Source of the DNA: an uncultured Bacilli bacterium
GTDB lineage: Bacteria; Bacillota_I; Bacilli_A; RF39; UBA660
NCBI GenBank assembly: GCA_910584255.1
Contig: CAJTXV010000009.1
Coordinates: 1 to 57,289 of the forward strand
Length of the DNA stretch: 57,289 nucleotides
Direction of reading: 5' to 3'
The notes beneath the pieces are model-generated. The model did no database searches, was not told the DNA's origin, and saw only the letters and a list, made by a program, of their open reading frames with translations. Position numbers and translations under genes: made by a program. Below, piece by piece: positions 33,691-41,807 of this stretch (the first letter of the stretch is position 1; every line of letters begins with the position of its first letter).

Positions 33691-34791
33691 CTATACATTA
33701 AATCTAAAATGACAAATATCTCCATCCTGCATTAAGTAATCCTTTCCTTCTAGTCTAGTTTTTCCTGCTTCTTTTGCTTTTAGTTCACTACCACAATCTA
33801 TTAAATCTTGATAAGAAATGACTTCTGCTCTAATAAATCCTTTTTCAAAGTCTGTATGAATGATTCCAGCACACTGTTTGGCATTCATTCCTTTTTTATA
33901 GGTCCAAGCTCTTACCTCATCCGTTCCTACTGTAAAATAGGTAGAAAGTCCTAATAAATCATAGGTTGCTTGAATTAATTGATCTAATCCACTCATTTCG
34001 ATTTCTAACGCTTCTAACATATCTTTTTTATCATTTTCTTCTAATTGGCTTAACTCTTCTTCTATTTTGGCACATACTTTTATCACTTTTGAATTCTCTT
34101 TTTTAGCATATTCCTTTACCTTTTTTACATATTCGTTATCTTCTATTGATACTTCATCTTCGTTGATATTTGCCATATAGATAATTGGTTTGATTGTTAA
34201 AAAGTTATATGATTTGATGGCACGTCGTTCTTCCTCGGTGAATTCAACAGAGCGAAGAGGTTGATTTTTGCCTAATGCTTCTTTTGCTTTTTCTAAGGCA
34301 TCTAATTCTATTTGTTCTTCTTTATCTTTGGATGCTCTTAATTTTTTAGATATCTTTTCAATTCTGTTTCCGATGCTTTCTAAATCTGCAAGGATTAGTT
34401 CTAAATTAATAATTTCAATATCACGGATTGGGTCTACTGCTCCCTCTACGTGGATAATATCATTATTTTCAAAGCATCTTACTACTTCTACAATGGCATC
34501 TGTTTCTCTAATATGAGATAGGAATTTATTTCCTAAACCCTCTCCTTGGCTCGCTCCTTTTACTAATCCTGCTATATCTGTAAATTCATAGGCAGTTGGA
34601 ATTAATCGTTCTGGATGGTACATGTCATTTAGCTTATCTAGTCTTTGATCAGGTACAGTTACAACTCCAACATTTGGATCAATTGTCGCGAATGGATAGT
34701 TAGCCGCTAGAATACTTTTTTTGGTAATTGCGTTAAATAATGTGGATTTCCCAACATTTGGTAATCCAACAATTCCTGCTGTTAATCCCAT
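33691..34791 (-). CDS. ychF: Ribosome-binding ATPase YchF
   Basis: Obg-like P-loop NTPase that binds the ribosome. 366 residues. G1 GLPNVGKSTLF (near 8), G3 DIAGLVKGAS (near 68), G4-like NINEDEV (near 204, not NKxD, consistent with ATP preference) and the C-terminal TGS domain ending FRFNV. Complete. Confidence 0.95.
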   Translation of the reverse strand: MGLTAGIVGLPNVGKSTLFNAITKKSILAANYPFATIDPNVGVVTVPDQRLDKLNDMYHPERLIPTAYEFTDIAGLVKGASQGEGLGNKFLSHIRETDAIVEVVRCFENNDIIHVEGAVDPIRDIEIINLELILADLESIGNRIEKISKKLRASKDKEEQIELDALEKAKEALGKNQPLRSVEFTEEERRAIKSYNFLTIKPIIYMANINEDEVSIEDNEYVKKVKEYAKKENSKVIKVCAKIEEELSQLEENDKKDMLEALEIEMSGLDQLIQATYDLLGLSTYFTVGTDEVRAWTYKKGMNAKQCAGIIHTDFEKGFIRAEVISYQDLIDCGSELKAKEAGKTRLEGKDYLMQDGDICHFRFNV

Positions 34792-34883
34792 AGTATCCCT
34801 CTTTTCTTAATAAAAATTATACCATAATTTCTATATTCTTGATTACAATTTTAAAGTTTTTAGTAATATTTTGTAGTTATTTA

Positions 34884-35372
34884 CTATTTAAGTTTTTTTT
34901 CAAAAATAATGATATCTTCATTAAAAGACTGAAAATCAAATCCTGACTTTTCTATTAACGAAAGGGATTTTTTATTTTTCTTATATAACCAAGCAACTGC
35001 TGAATCGTACTCTTTTCTTGCCTCTTCTTCCATATAGTTTAAAAATTTTTTACCATATCCGCAGTGTTGATATTTTGGGTGAATTATAAATGCTAGCTCT
35101 GCTTTTTTAATCCCAGGTTCTAAGTTTATTGAGTTTTTAAACCATGCAGAATTGGGAACATGATTGAATAGTTCCTCTTCTATCGGCATAATCGTCCCAT
35201 AACCAATCAAATGATGATTCAAGAACAAACCATAATTCCCATCTTGTATGATATTCTGAACTGACTCTATTGTATTGGAAAAACAAAATTTATATTTGTC
35301 CCATTGATATGCTCTTAAATAAGAAATATAAGTTAATATAATATGATTATTTAATTTTTTAAAAGTTTCCAT
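34884..35372 (-). CDS. GNAT-family N-acetyltransferase
   Basis: 162 residues. Motif A (AELAFIIHPKYQHCGYGKKFLNYME, near 90-114) resembles the acetyl-CoA-binding Q/RxxGxG/A loop, and KKSLSLIEKSGF (near 137) is a typical end. Substrate unknown. Strong own promoter. Confidence 0.78.
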   Translation of the reverse strand: METFKKLNNHIILTYISYLRAYQWDKYKFCFSNTIESVQNIIQDGNYGLFLNHHLIGYGTIMPIEEELFNHVPNSAWFKNSINLEPGIKKAELAFIIHPKYQHCGYGKKFLNYMEEEARKEYDSAVAWLYKKNKKSLSLIEKSGFDFQSFNEDIIIFEKKLK

Positions 35373-35404
35373 CTTAATACCACTAATTCCTTTTTTTTCG
35401 TATT

Positions 35405-35433
35405 AATATAACACTTTTTTAACTTTATTTCAA
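35405..35433 (-). promoter_or_regulatory. Promoter of the GNAT gene
   Basis: TTGAAA (35428-35433), 17-bp spacer, TATATT (35405-35410), both 5/6 to consensus. Abuts the T-tract of the abgT terminator. Confidence 0.75.
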
Positions 35434-35458
35434 GAAAAAAAGACAACAAACGTTGTCT
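35434..35458 (-). terminator. Terminator of the abgT operon
   Basis: AGACAAC/GTTGTCT, 4-nt loop, followed by T7 on the minus strand. Overlaps the stop codon. Confidence 0.8.
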
Positions 35459-37049
35459 ATAAGGTTGGAAATCTACCGGGACCTAAAGGTAGGCCTGTTA
35501 AATACCAAAGCATTGCAATTACAATCCATGTAAAACTAATAATCAAGCAATATGGTAACATTAGTTTTAGTGCCCTTCCTACTGTAATTGGTTTCTTTTT
35601 ATTTGGATTATACATATTAAGATATCCAATTAAAATTACAAAATAGGCAAGTAATGGAGTAAATCCTTTCGTCATTGAATCTCCTGCGCGTAATAAGAAT
35701 TGAGCAAACTCTGGTGAAATATTAGATTGCATTAATTTCGGTACCACTGCTGGTGCTAGAATTGTCCATTTAGCAAGAGGAGTTGCAGCAATTAAATTAG
35801 TCAGGGCAATTAGTACTAAGACTAATAAAACTAAAGGCAACCCTGTAAATTCCACACTAGAAATGATGTTAGCAGCATATGCAGTAATTACAGTTGCAAT
35901 ATTTGTTTTTCTAAAGATTGCTATAAATTGAGAAGCAAAGAATATTAATATTACTAGACTTCCAATTTCAGAAAGATATTTACTAGTTTCTGTTATTAAT
36001 TCTTTATCATTTTTAATTGTTTTTGCTCCTTTTCCATAGGCAATTCCAATTACAATAAAATATAATGAAATTAGAAACGTAAATCCATCTTGAAAATAAG
36101 AATTTTCTCCAAATACTTGAGCCAAATAGGTTGTAGCTTCCATATCTAGTAGCATTCCTGAAAATGGCAAATTGGGAAGTAAGGAATAGATAAAGAATAT
36201 GATAAAAAAGACAGTTGCAATAAAAACATTTTTTAATCCTTTTCTTTCTCTAACATCCTCTTCTAATTTTCTTTGTTCCAATTCCTCTTCGTCAATAATT
36301 TCTTCTATTTCTTCTGTTTGACTTTCAGTATCTCTATATCTTCCTAGTTTTGGGACTACAAATTTTTCAATAATAACAGTTCCAACGATGGATAAAATGA
36401 TAGAAGCTACAATAATAATAAACAAGTTGGAAGTTAATGGTACATGGTAATTTACATCAATTAATCTCGCGGATGCTTCCGTAATTGGTACTAGGTTGGC
36501 TTCCATTGATCCTACAAATAAAGTAACACCATACCCAAAAGCAACTCCTGTAAAGGCTGTAATAATACCCGCAAGAGGATTTCTGTTATTTTCTCTAAAT
36601 ATAATTGCCGATAATGGAATTAATACAACGTATCCAATCTCATTAATTAAGCTAGAAATTGTTGCAATAAGTAATAAAATAAAGGTTATTTTCTGATTAT
36701 TTATTTTTACCAATACCCTTTTGATAAAGGTATCAAAGAACCCTGTTGCCTGTGCAACACTTAGCCCAATTAAAGCAATTAATAAGGTACTTAGAGTTGT
36801 AAAACTAACAAAATTTCTAGCTGATTCTCCAATCAATGACTTTATTCCATCATAATTAAATAAATTTTCTACTGCTACTAGGGTTTTATCTAATTCATAG
36901 GTTGTTAAATTTAAACGATTGTAAGTAGCCTGAACTTGAAATATGCTAAGAATACAACTTAACAACATTACAAATCCCGTTAGTAAAATAAAGGTAGTAA
37001 CTGGATGAAGATGAAATCTTTTTAATTTTAATTTCTTTTTATCTCTCAT
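35457..37049 (-). CDS. AbgT-family transporter
   Basis: 530 residues, about 11 membrane segments. Signature regions: SLINEIGYVVLIPLSA (near 130), GVAFGYGVTLFVGSMEANL (near 170) and RAGDSMTKGFTPLLAY (near 475). The family includes p-aminobenzoyl-glutamate importers and sulfonamide exporters; which applies cannot be told. ATG at 37049 is supported by GAGGAG 7 nt upstream and lies 1 nt after the DUF951 stop, so it is coupled to it. Confidence 0.8.
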   Translation of the reverse strand: MRDKKKLKLKRFHLHPVTTFILLTGFVMLLSCILSIFQVQATYNRLNLTTYELDKTLVAVENLFNYDGIKSLIGESARNFVSFTTLSTLLIALIGLSVAQATGFFDTFIKRVLVKINNQKITFILLLIATISSLINEIGYVVLIPLSAIIFRENNRNPLAGIITAFTGVAFGYGVTLFVGSMEANLVPITEASARLIDVNYHVPLTSNLFIIIVASIILSIVGTVIIEKFVVPKLGRYRDTESQTEEIEEIIDEEELEQRKLEEDVRERKGLKNVFIATVFFIIFFIYSLLPNLPFSGMLLDMEATTYLAQVFGENSYFQDGFTFLISLYFIVIGIAYGKGAKTIKNDKELITETSKYLSEIGSLVILIFFASQFIAIFRKTNIATVITAYAANIISSVEFTGLPLVLLVLVLIALTNLIAATPLAKWTILAPAVVPKLMQSNISPEFAQFLLRAGDSMTKGFTPLLAYFVILIGYLNMYNPNKKKPITVGRALKLMLPYCLIISFTWIVIAMLWYLTGLPLGPGRFPTL

Positions 37050-37050
37050 A

Positions 37051-37248
37051 CTACTGCTCCTCACTATGGATTACTTTTTTTATTTTTCTATTAAACTCTA
37101 TTCTTGGAATCATAACTGTTCGATTACAATTCACACAACGAATTTTTATATCAGCTCCAAGCCGAATAATTTCCCACTCATTTGCACCACATGGATGTCC
37201 CTTTTTCATAATTACTCTACTATTTAGTCCATATTCTTTATTTTCCAT
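37051..37248 (-). CDS. DUF951 zinc-binding-like protein
   Basis: 65 residues, RVIMKKGHPCGANEWEIIRLGADIKIRCVNCNRTVMIPR: HPCG and CxxC typical of DUF951 proteins found next to mscS and parA/B in Bacillota. Unknown function, possibly zinc-binding. GAGGTG ribosome site; overlaps the end of mscS by 11 nt. Confidence 0.85.
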   Translation of the reverse strand: MENKEYGLNSRVIMKKGHPCGANEWEIIRLGADIKIRCVNCNRTVMIPRIEFNRKIKKVIHSEEQ

Positions 37249-38047
37249 GACACACCTCAATCTGTGGATAAGGTATTTTAATATTGTTTTTTTCTAAACA
37301 CTCTTTTATTTCTTTTCTCATGATTCTTTGTACATTATAATGTGAAAGAGATTTCGTTGGTGCAATCATCCTATATATAACAGATGAATCATCTAACTTT
37401 TCAATTCCTAAAACTTCAACTTTTCCCTTTAAATCAGGCAATGTTTCCGTTAGACTTTCGGCAAGTTTTTGAAGAACCTTTTCTACTTTATTCATATTAC
37501 TTTCATAGGATACTCCAAAATCTACAATTGCCATAGAATTTGTCATATTATGATTGATAATCTCATCAATATTATGATTCGCAATGATTTTAACTTTCCC
37601 ATCCCAACTTTTAATTCTAGTTGTTTTTAATCCTAAAAATACTACTTCTCCTGTAAAATCTCCTACAGTAATTACATCACCAATTGCATACTGATTTTCC
37701 AAAATAATTCCAATTCCAGCAATAATATCTTTGGCAAAATCTTGAAGTGCTAAACCTAATAATGCACCTAAAAGTCCAAGTCCTGCTAGAACAGAACTAA
37801 CATCCACTCCATAGACTGTAACAATGGCAAGTAAGGTAAAAATAGCAATTGTATATTTTATAAAATTACTTAATAAGACTTTAAAAGTTTCTGTTTTCTT
37901 ATAATTGTAACTGCCCTTTTCGAGATTTTTTTCTTTGGCATTAATGATTGTTTTCACAATTTTTTTACATATAAAATTTATGATAAAAGCAACTATAATA
38001 TAGATTATTGGTAAATAAATTTGAGGAATTAATATTTTTTCTAACAT
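37238..38047 (-). CDS. mscS: Small-conductance mechanosensitive channel (MscS family)
   Basis: 269 residues. Two to three N-terminal helices, a pore helix rich in Gly/Ala (VDVSSVLAGLGLLGALLGLALQDFAKDII, near 85-115), then the beta domain (GDVITVGDFTGEVVFLGLKTTRIKSWDGK). Releases solutes on hypo-osmotic shock. Position downstream of parB is conserved. Confidence 0.88.
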   Translation of the reverse strand: MLEKILIPQIYLPIIYIIVAFIINFICKKIVKTIINAKEKNLEKGSYNYKKTETFKVLLSNFIKYTIAIFTLLAIVTVYGVDVSSVLAGLGLLGALLGLALQDFAKDIIAGIGIILENQYAIGDVITVGDFTGEVVFLGLKTTRIKSWDGKVKIIANHNIDEIINHNMTNSMAIVDFGVSYESNMNKVEKVLQKLAESLTETLPDLKGKVEVLGIEKLDDSSVIYRMIAPTKSLSHYNVQRIMRKEIKECLEKNNIKIPYPQIEVCHGK

Positions 38048-38064
38048 TATAGAAGGATCCCTCC

Positions 38065-38967
38065 TTAGTTTTTATAACCAATCATTTCTAATAAGCGATT
38101 TAAATCGTTGTTATTAACAAATGATATCTCTACCTTGTTATTTTTTATTTTTACTTTGGTCCCTAATTTTTCTGAAAGTTCTTCTTCTAATTCTCTATAT
38201 TCATGGTCTGTTGATTGTCTCTTTTTAATTTTGTTTTTTCTTTCATAGAAACTATCATCTGAGATGTTTTCAATCTGCCTTACACTTAAGTTTTCTGTAA
38301 TAATTCTTTCTGCAAGTGTTTTTATTTTTTCAGAATCGCTCATTTTACTTAGGACTCTTGCATGACTCATGGATATTTTATCATCCATAATCATATCTTT
38401 CACTTCTTCTGGTAAATTTAAAATTCCTATCATATTTGTAATATGACTTCTACTTTTTCCAAGTCTTTGTGCAAGATCCTCTTGTGTAATAGAAAGTTCT
38501 TCTAGTAACTTTTGATAAGCCATCGCTTCTTCTATTGCATTTAAGTTTTCTCTTTGAAGATTCTCTAAAAGAGCAATTTCCATCATTTCAGAATCGGTAA
38601 ATTCACGGATGATTGCTGGAATGGTTTCTTTCCCTGCTAGTTCTGATGCTTTTACACGACGTTCACCTGCAATAATTTCATATCCTTTAATACTTTTTTT
38701 TACAATAATTGGCTGAAATACTCCATATTCTTTAATGGAACTTGCTAATTCTTGAAGGGATTTCTCATCAAAGTTTTTTCTAGGTTGGTATGGATTACTT
38801 CTTAATTCTGAAATTGCTAATTCCTCAATTTCTTCTTTTGGTGTAGAATTAATAATTTTTTCTTCTAAGTTTTCATAATTTAATGGTTCATTATTGAATA
38901 ATTCTTCTAATCCCCTACCAAGTGCTTTTCTTCTAATTGGTTCGTTTTGTGTTTCCATTTCTTTCAA
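38065..38967 (-). CDS. parB: Chromosome-partitioning protein ParB
   Basis: CTP-dependent DNA clamp that loads at parS and recruits condensin; also called Spo0J. 300 residues: CTP-binding ParB/Srx domain with ENLQREN and GERR (near 105-130), HTH (ITQEDLAQRLGKSRSHITNMI, near 155) and C-terminal dimerisation region. It overlaps parA by 34 nt. The start may be the TTG at 38967, which has AAGGAAGTGA at good spacing, or the ATG at 38958. Confidence 0.93.
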   Translation of the reverse strand: MKEMETQNEPIRRKALGRGLEELFNNEPLNYENLEEKIINSTPKEEIEELAISELRSNPYQPRKNFDEKSLQELASSIKEYGVFQPIIVKKSIKGYEIIAGERRVKASELAGKETIPAIIREFTDSEMMEIALLENLQRENLNAIEEAMAYQKLLEELSITQEDLAQRLGKSRSHITNMIGILNLPEEVKDMIMDDKISMSHARVLSKMSDSEKIKTLAERIITENLSVRQIENISDDSFYERKNKIKKRQSTDHEYRELEEELSEKLGTKVKIKNNKVEISFVNNNDLNRLLEMIGYKN

Positions 38968-39745
38968 TCACTTCCTTTGCTAAGTTTAAATAGGCTATTG
39001 TACCTCTATGCTTTGGATCATATTGTATAATTGGTGTTCCATGAGATGGTGCTTCCGCAATTTTAACTAATCTCGGAATTATTGTATTGTATACCCTTTC
39101 TTTAAAAAATCTACGAATATCCTCTACAACTTCTAAACATAAAATTGCTCTAGAATCAAGCATTGTCAATAATACACCCTCTATATCTAAATTTGGATTT
39201 AAATTTTTTTGTGCAAGCATAATTGTATTTAGTAATTGTGTAATTCCTTCTAGTGCAAAAAATTCACATTGTACTGGGATAATTACAGAATCTGAAGCAG
39301 TGAGAGCATTTGTAGTAATTAGACCTAAAGAAGGAGGGCAATCAATAATAATAAAATCAAATAAATCCTTAATTGGTTGAATTCCTTTCTTTAATTGTAT
39401 ATTTTTTGAAAAACTTTGCTCCGTATTGTGTTGTTCCATACTTTTTTCCATTAATTCAATATCGACTCCTGCTAAATTAATGGTTGAAGGTAGTAGATAT
39501 AAATTATGAAATTTTGTACGAATAATAGCATCCTGGCCCATACAATTTCCTGTCATTACATCGTACACACTTTTAATTATATCACCTTTATTGATTCCTA
39601 CTCCAGTTGTTGCATTTCCTTGTGGATCCAAATCAATTAATAAAACTTTCTTCCCTAAATGTGCTAAAGATGCAGAAAGATTAATACTTGTCGTTGTTTT
39701 TCCTACTCCACCTTTTTGATTTACTAATGAAATTATCTTTCCCAT
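38933..39745 (-). CDS. parA: Chromosome-partitioning ATPase ParA
   Basis: Walker-type ATPase (Soj) working with ParB in origin segregation and, in Bacillus, regulating DnaA. 270 residues. Deviant Walker A KGGVGKTTT (near 11), DLDPQGNATTG (near 40), Walker B FIIIDCPPSLG (near 125). Complete. Confidence 0.95.
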   Translation of the reverse strand: MGKIISLVNQKGGVGKTTTSINLSASLAHLGKKVLLIDLDPQGNATTGVGINKGDIIKSVYDVMTGNCMGQDAIIRTKFHNLYLLPSTINLAGVDIELMEKSMEQHNTEQSFSKNIQLKKGIQPIKDLFDFIIIDCPPSLGLITTNALTASDSVIIPVQCEFFALEGITQLLNTIMLAQKNLNPNLDIEGVLLTMLDSRAILCLEVVEDIRRFFKERVYNTIIPRLVKIAEAPSHGTPIIQYDPKHRGTIAYLNLAKEVIERNGNTKRTN

Positions 39746-39825
39746 GTTACCACCTTTTTCTGAATTAATACTTCTTTATTTTAACAGAAATCAATCATTT
39801 ATGAAATGTTTTTTATTAATTTGTT

Positions 39826-39850
39826 AAAAAAAAGTAGAACACTCTACTTT
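39826..39850 (-). terminator. Terminator after noc
   Basis: AAAGTAGA/TCTACTTT with a short loop, followed by T8 on the minus strand; starts at the noc stop. Confidence 0.75.
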
Positions 39851-40926
39851 TAAATGTCTTTATCAATTTTCACAACAATTTGATAAGTTCTTTCAAAGTC
39901 CATTTCCTCTACTTTTATCATAAAGCCTTTATTTCTAACAGATTCCACACTTTCTCTAATAGAAGAGACTGCATCTTTTAATGAAAATAATTCTTCATCT
40001 CCAAGTAATTCTTCAATGGTTGGTTTTCTTAAGTTAGTAGAAGTGGAAGATTTTTCCTCTATATTTGATGAAGTTTCATCCACTGGTATTTTTGGTTGTA
40101 TTTCTATTACACTGTTAGAACCAATGCTATCATTCATATTTTTTTGCGAGTCAGATGAATCGTTTAGCCATACTGAATTATTTTCAAAGTTTGAACTTAC
40201 ATTAGGCGTAAATATTTCATTTTGTGAGTGGTCAATAGAAACAGTATTCACTTTTTCAGGTATAGAATTATATTTCTCATTTTCTATATTGCCATCCATA
40301 GGATTAGATGGATCTGATATATATCTTTGCGGAGCAACACCTTTAATCCGTGCGTCTAATTCTCTAACAGTCATTCTATTATCAATAATTTCTTGTAGCA
40401 TTGCAATCTGTTCTTCTGGATTTTTTACATTCAATAAGCTTCTTGCATGACGTTCAGAAATTTTATCTTCTAATAATGCTTCTTGTACTTCATCTGGTAA
40501 AGATAAAAGACGCATTTTATTGGCTATAGAAGCTTGACTTTTACCCATGCTACGTCCTAATTCTTCTTGTGTCATATCATCTAATTCTATAATCTTTTGA
40601 TAAGTTCTAGCTTCTTCAATCGGAGTTAAATCCTTTCTTTGAAGATTTTCTAGTAACGCCACTTTTGAAGTTTCCTTGTCATCTAAATTTCTAATGATGG
40701 CCGGAATTTTTGTTAATCCTGCCATAGCAGATGCTTTATATCTTCTTTCTCCTGCAATAATCTCATATTTATCACCAATTTTACGAACTATAATTGGTTG
40801 AATTACTCCATGCGCTTTGATAGAATCTGATAATTCTCTTAGAGCTTCTTCATTAAATACCTCTCGCGGTTGGAAACGGTTAGGGATAATGTCATCTAAA
40901 TATAAATCTACTACTTCTCTATCCAT
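39850..40926 (-). CDS. noc: Noc-like ParB paralog
   Basis: 358 residues; ParB/Srx domain (IIPNRFQPREVF near 13, AGERRYKAS near 57, LLENLQRKDL near 92), HTH (MTQEELGRSMGKSQASIANKM, near 118), then a long Ser/Asn-rich linker (about 215-300) and a C-terminal domain (SSIRESVESVRNKGFMIKVEEMDFERTYQIVVKI). Location before rsmG-mnmG matches Noc. The N-terminal amphipathic helix of Bacillus Noc is absent: an in-frame UGA lies 8 codons upstream with no earlier start. The linker is longer than usual. Confidence 0.82.
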   Translation of the reverse strand: MDREVVDLYLDDIIPNRFQPREVFNEEALRELSDSIKAHGVIQPIIVRKIGDKYEIIAGERRYKASAMAGLTKIPAIIRNLDDKETSKVALLENLQRKDLTPIEEARTYQKIIELDDMTQEELGRSMGKSQASIANKMRLLSLPDEVQEALLEDKISERHARSLLNVKNPEEQIAMLQEIIDNRMTVRELDARIKGVAPQRYISDPSNPMDGNIENEKYNSIPEKVNTVSIDHSQNEIFTPNVSSNFENNSVWLNDSSDSQKNMNDSIGSNSVIEIQPKIPVDETSSNIEEKSSTSTNLRKPTIEELLGDEELFSLKDAVSSIRESVESVRNKGFMIKVEEMDFERTYQIVVKIDKDI

Positions 40927-41021
40927 AGTAACCCTCTTTTCATTCTTTCAATTTTTTATTCTTTTAATTATATTCATTATATCATATTTTTTTAATGAAA
41001 CAAGAAAAAAGCTATTTTTTT

Positions 41022-41084
41022 AATAGAATGAAACTATATTTTTCTTATTTTTAGTGATTTTTCGACTATAATTATCATTCTATT
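41022..41084. repeat. 10-bp inverted repeat upstream of noc
   Basis: AATAGAATGA (41022-41031) and TCATTCTATT (41075-41084) in the 194-bp gap between rsmG and noc. Possible operator pair for noc; not a terminator, as the loop is 43 nt. The rest of the gap is AT-rich without other signals. Confidence 0.4.
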
Positions 41085-41120
41085 CTACTTATAATATACT
41101 AATTTTTTTTGCTTTTTGAA

Positions 41121-41807
41121 TTATTTTATTTTATTTCTTGGATATATTTTGTTAGTTATTCTTTGCTTTTCTATTTTAATTAAACTACGATTGCTTTCTT
41201 CAATTGGGAGAGTAAACTCAAAAACTTCTTTTATATTTCCACCAAGCGCCTGAATTATTGTTTTTGATTCTTCAATTTCTTCTTTTGCATTTGCTTTCAT
41301 CGAGATAAAATATCCATATTTTTTTACCATAGGAATACATAACTCAGATAATACTTTTAAATTGGCTACTGCTCGTGCTACTACAATATCATATTCTTCT
41401 CTGTGACTTCTTGCATAATCTTCAGCTCTTGTATGAATAGCCTCTATATTCTCAAGTCCTAATTGTTTTATAATTTCATTTAAGTATTTTACTCTCTTTA
41501 GAAGGGAATCAATTAATGTTATTTTTAGATTAGGAAAGACTATTTTCATAACAATTCCTGGAAACCCCGCACCGCTTCCAACATCACATAATTTTTTTTC
41601 TTTTGATAAATCTATGACTTTAGTTATTGTTAAACTATCATAAAAGTGTTTTAAATATACCTCTTCTCTTTCAACAATCCTAGTCAAATTTATTTTATCA
41701 TTCCATTCAATTAGTAAATTATAAAATTTTTCTAATTGATTTAATTGTTCTTCTGTTAAAAAAATATCTAATTTTTCTACTTCTTTTATAAATTGATCTT
41801 TATTCAT
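41121..41807 (-). CDS. rsmG: 16S rRNA (guanine-527-N7)-methyltransferase
   Basis: 228 residues. SAM motif CDVGSGAGFPGIVMKI (near 70), VVARAVANLKVL (near 140). Its loss gives low-level streptomycin resistance in many bacteria. ATG overlaps the mnmG stop (ATGA), so they are coupled. Confidence 0.94.
   Translation of the reverse strand: MNKDQFIKEVEKLDIFLTEEQLNQLEKFYNLLIEWNDKINLTRIVEREEVYLKHFYDSLTITKVIDLSKEKKLCDVGSGAGFPGIVMKIVFPNLKITLIDSLLKRVKYLNEIIKQLGLENIEAIHTRAEDYARSHREEYDIVVARAVANLKVLSELCIPMVKKYGYFISMKANAKEEIEESKTIIQALGGNIKEVFEFTLPIEESNRSLIKIEKQRITNKIYPRNKIK

Noticed and set aside
40927..41120. Strong promoter for noc
   Set aside because: TATAGT-like boxes exist at 41034 and 41068 but no convincing -35 at proper spacing.
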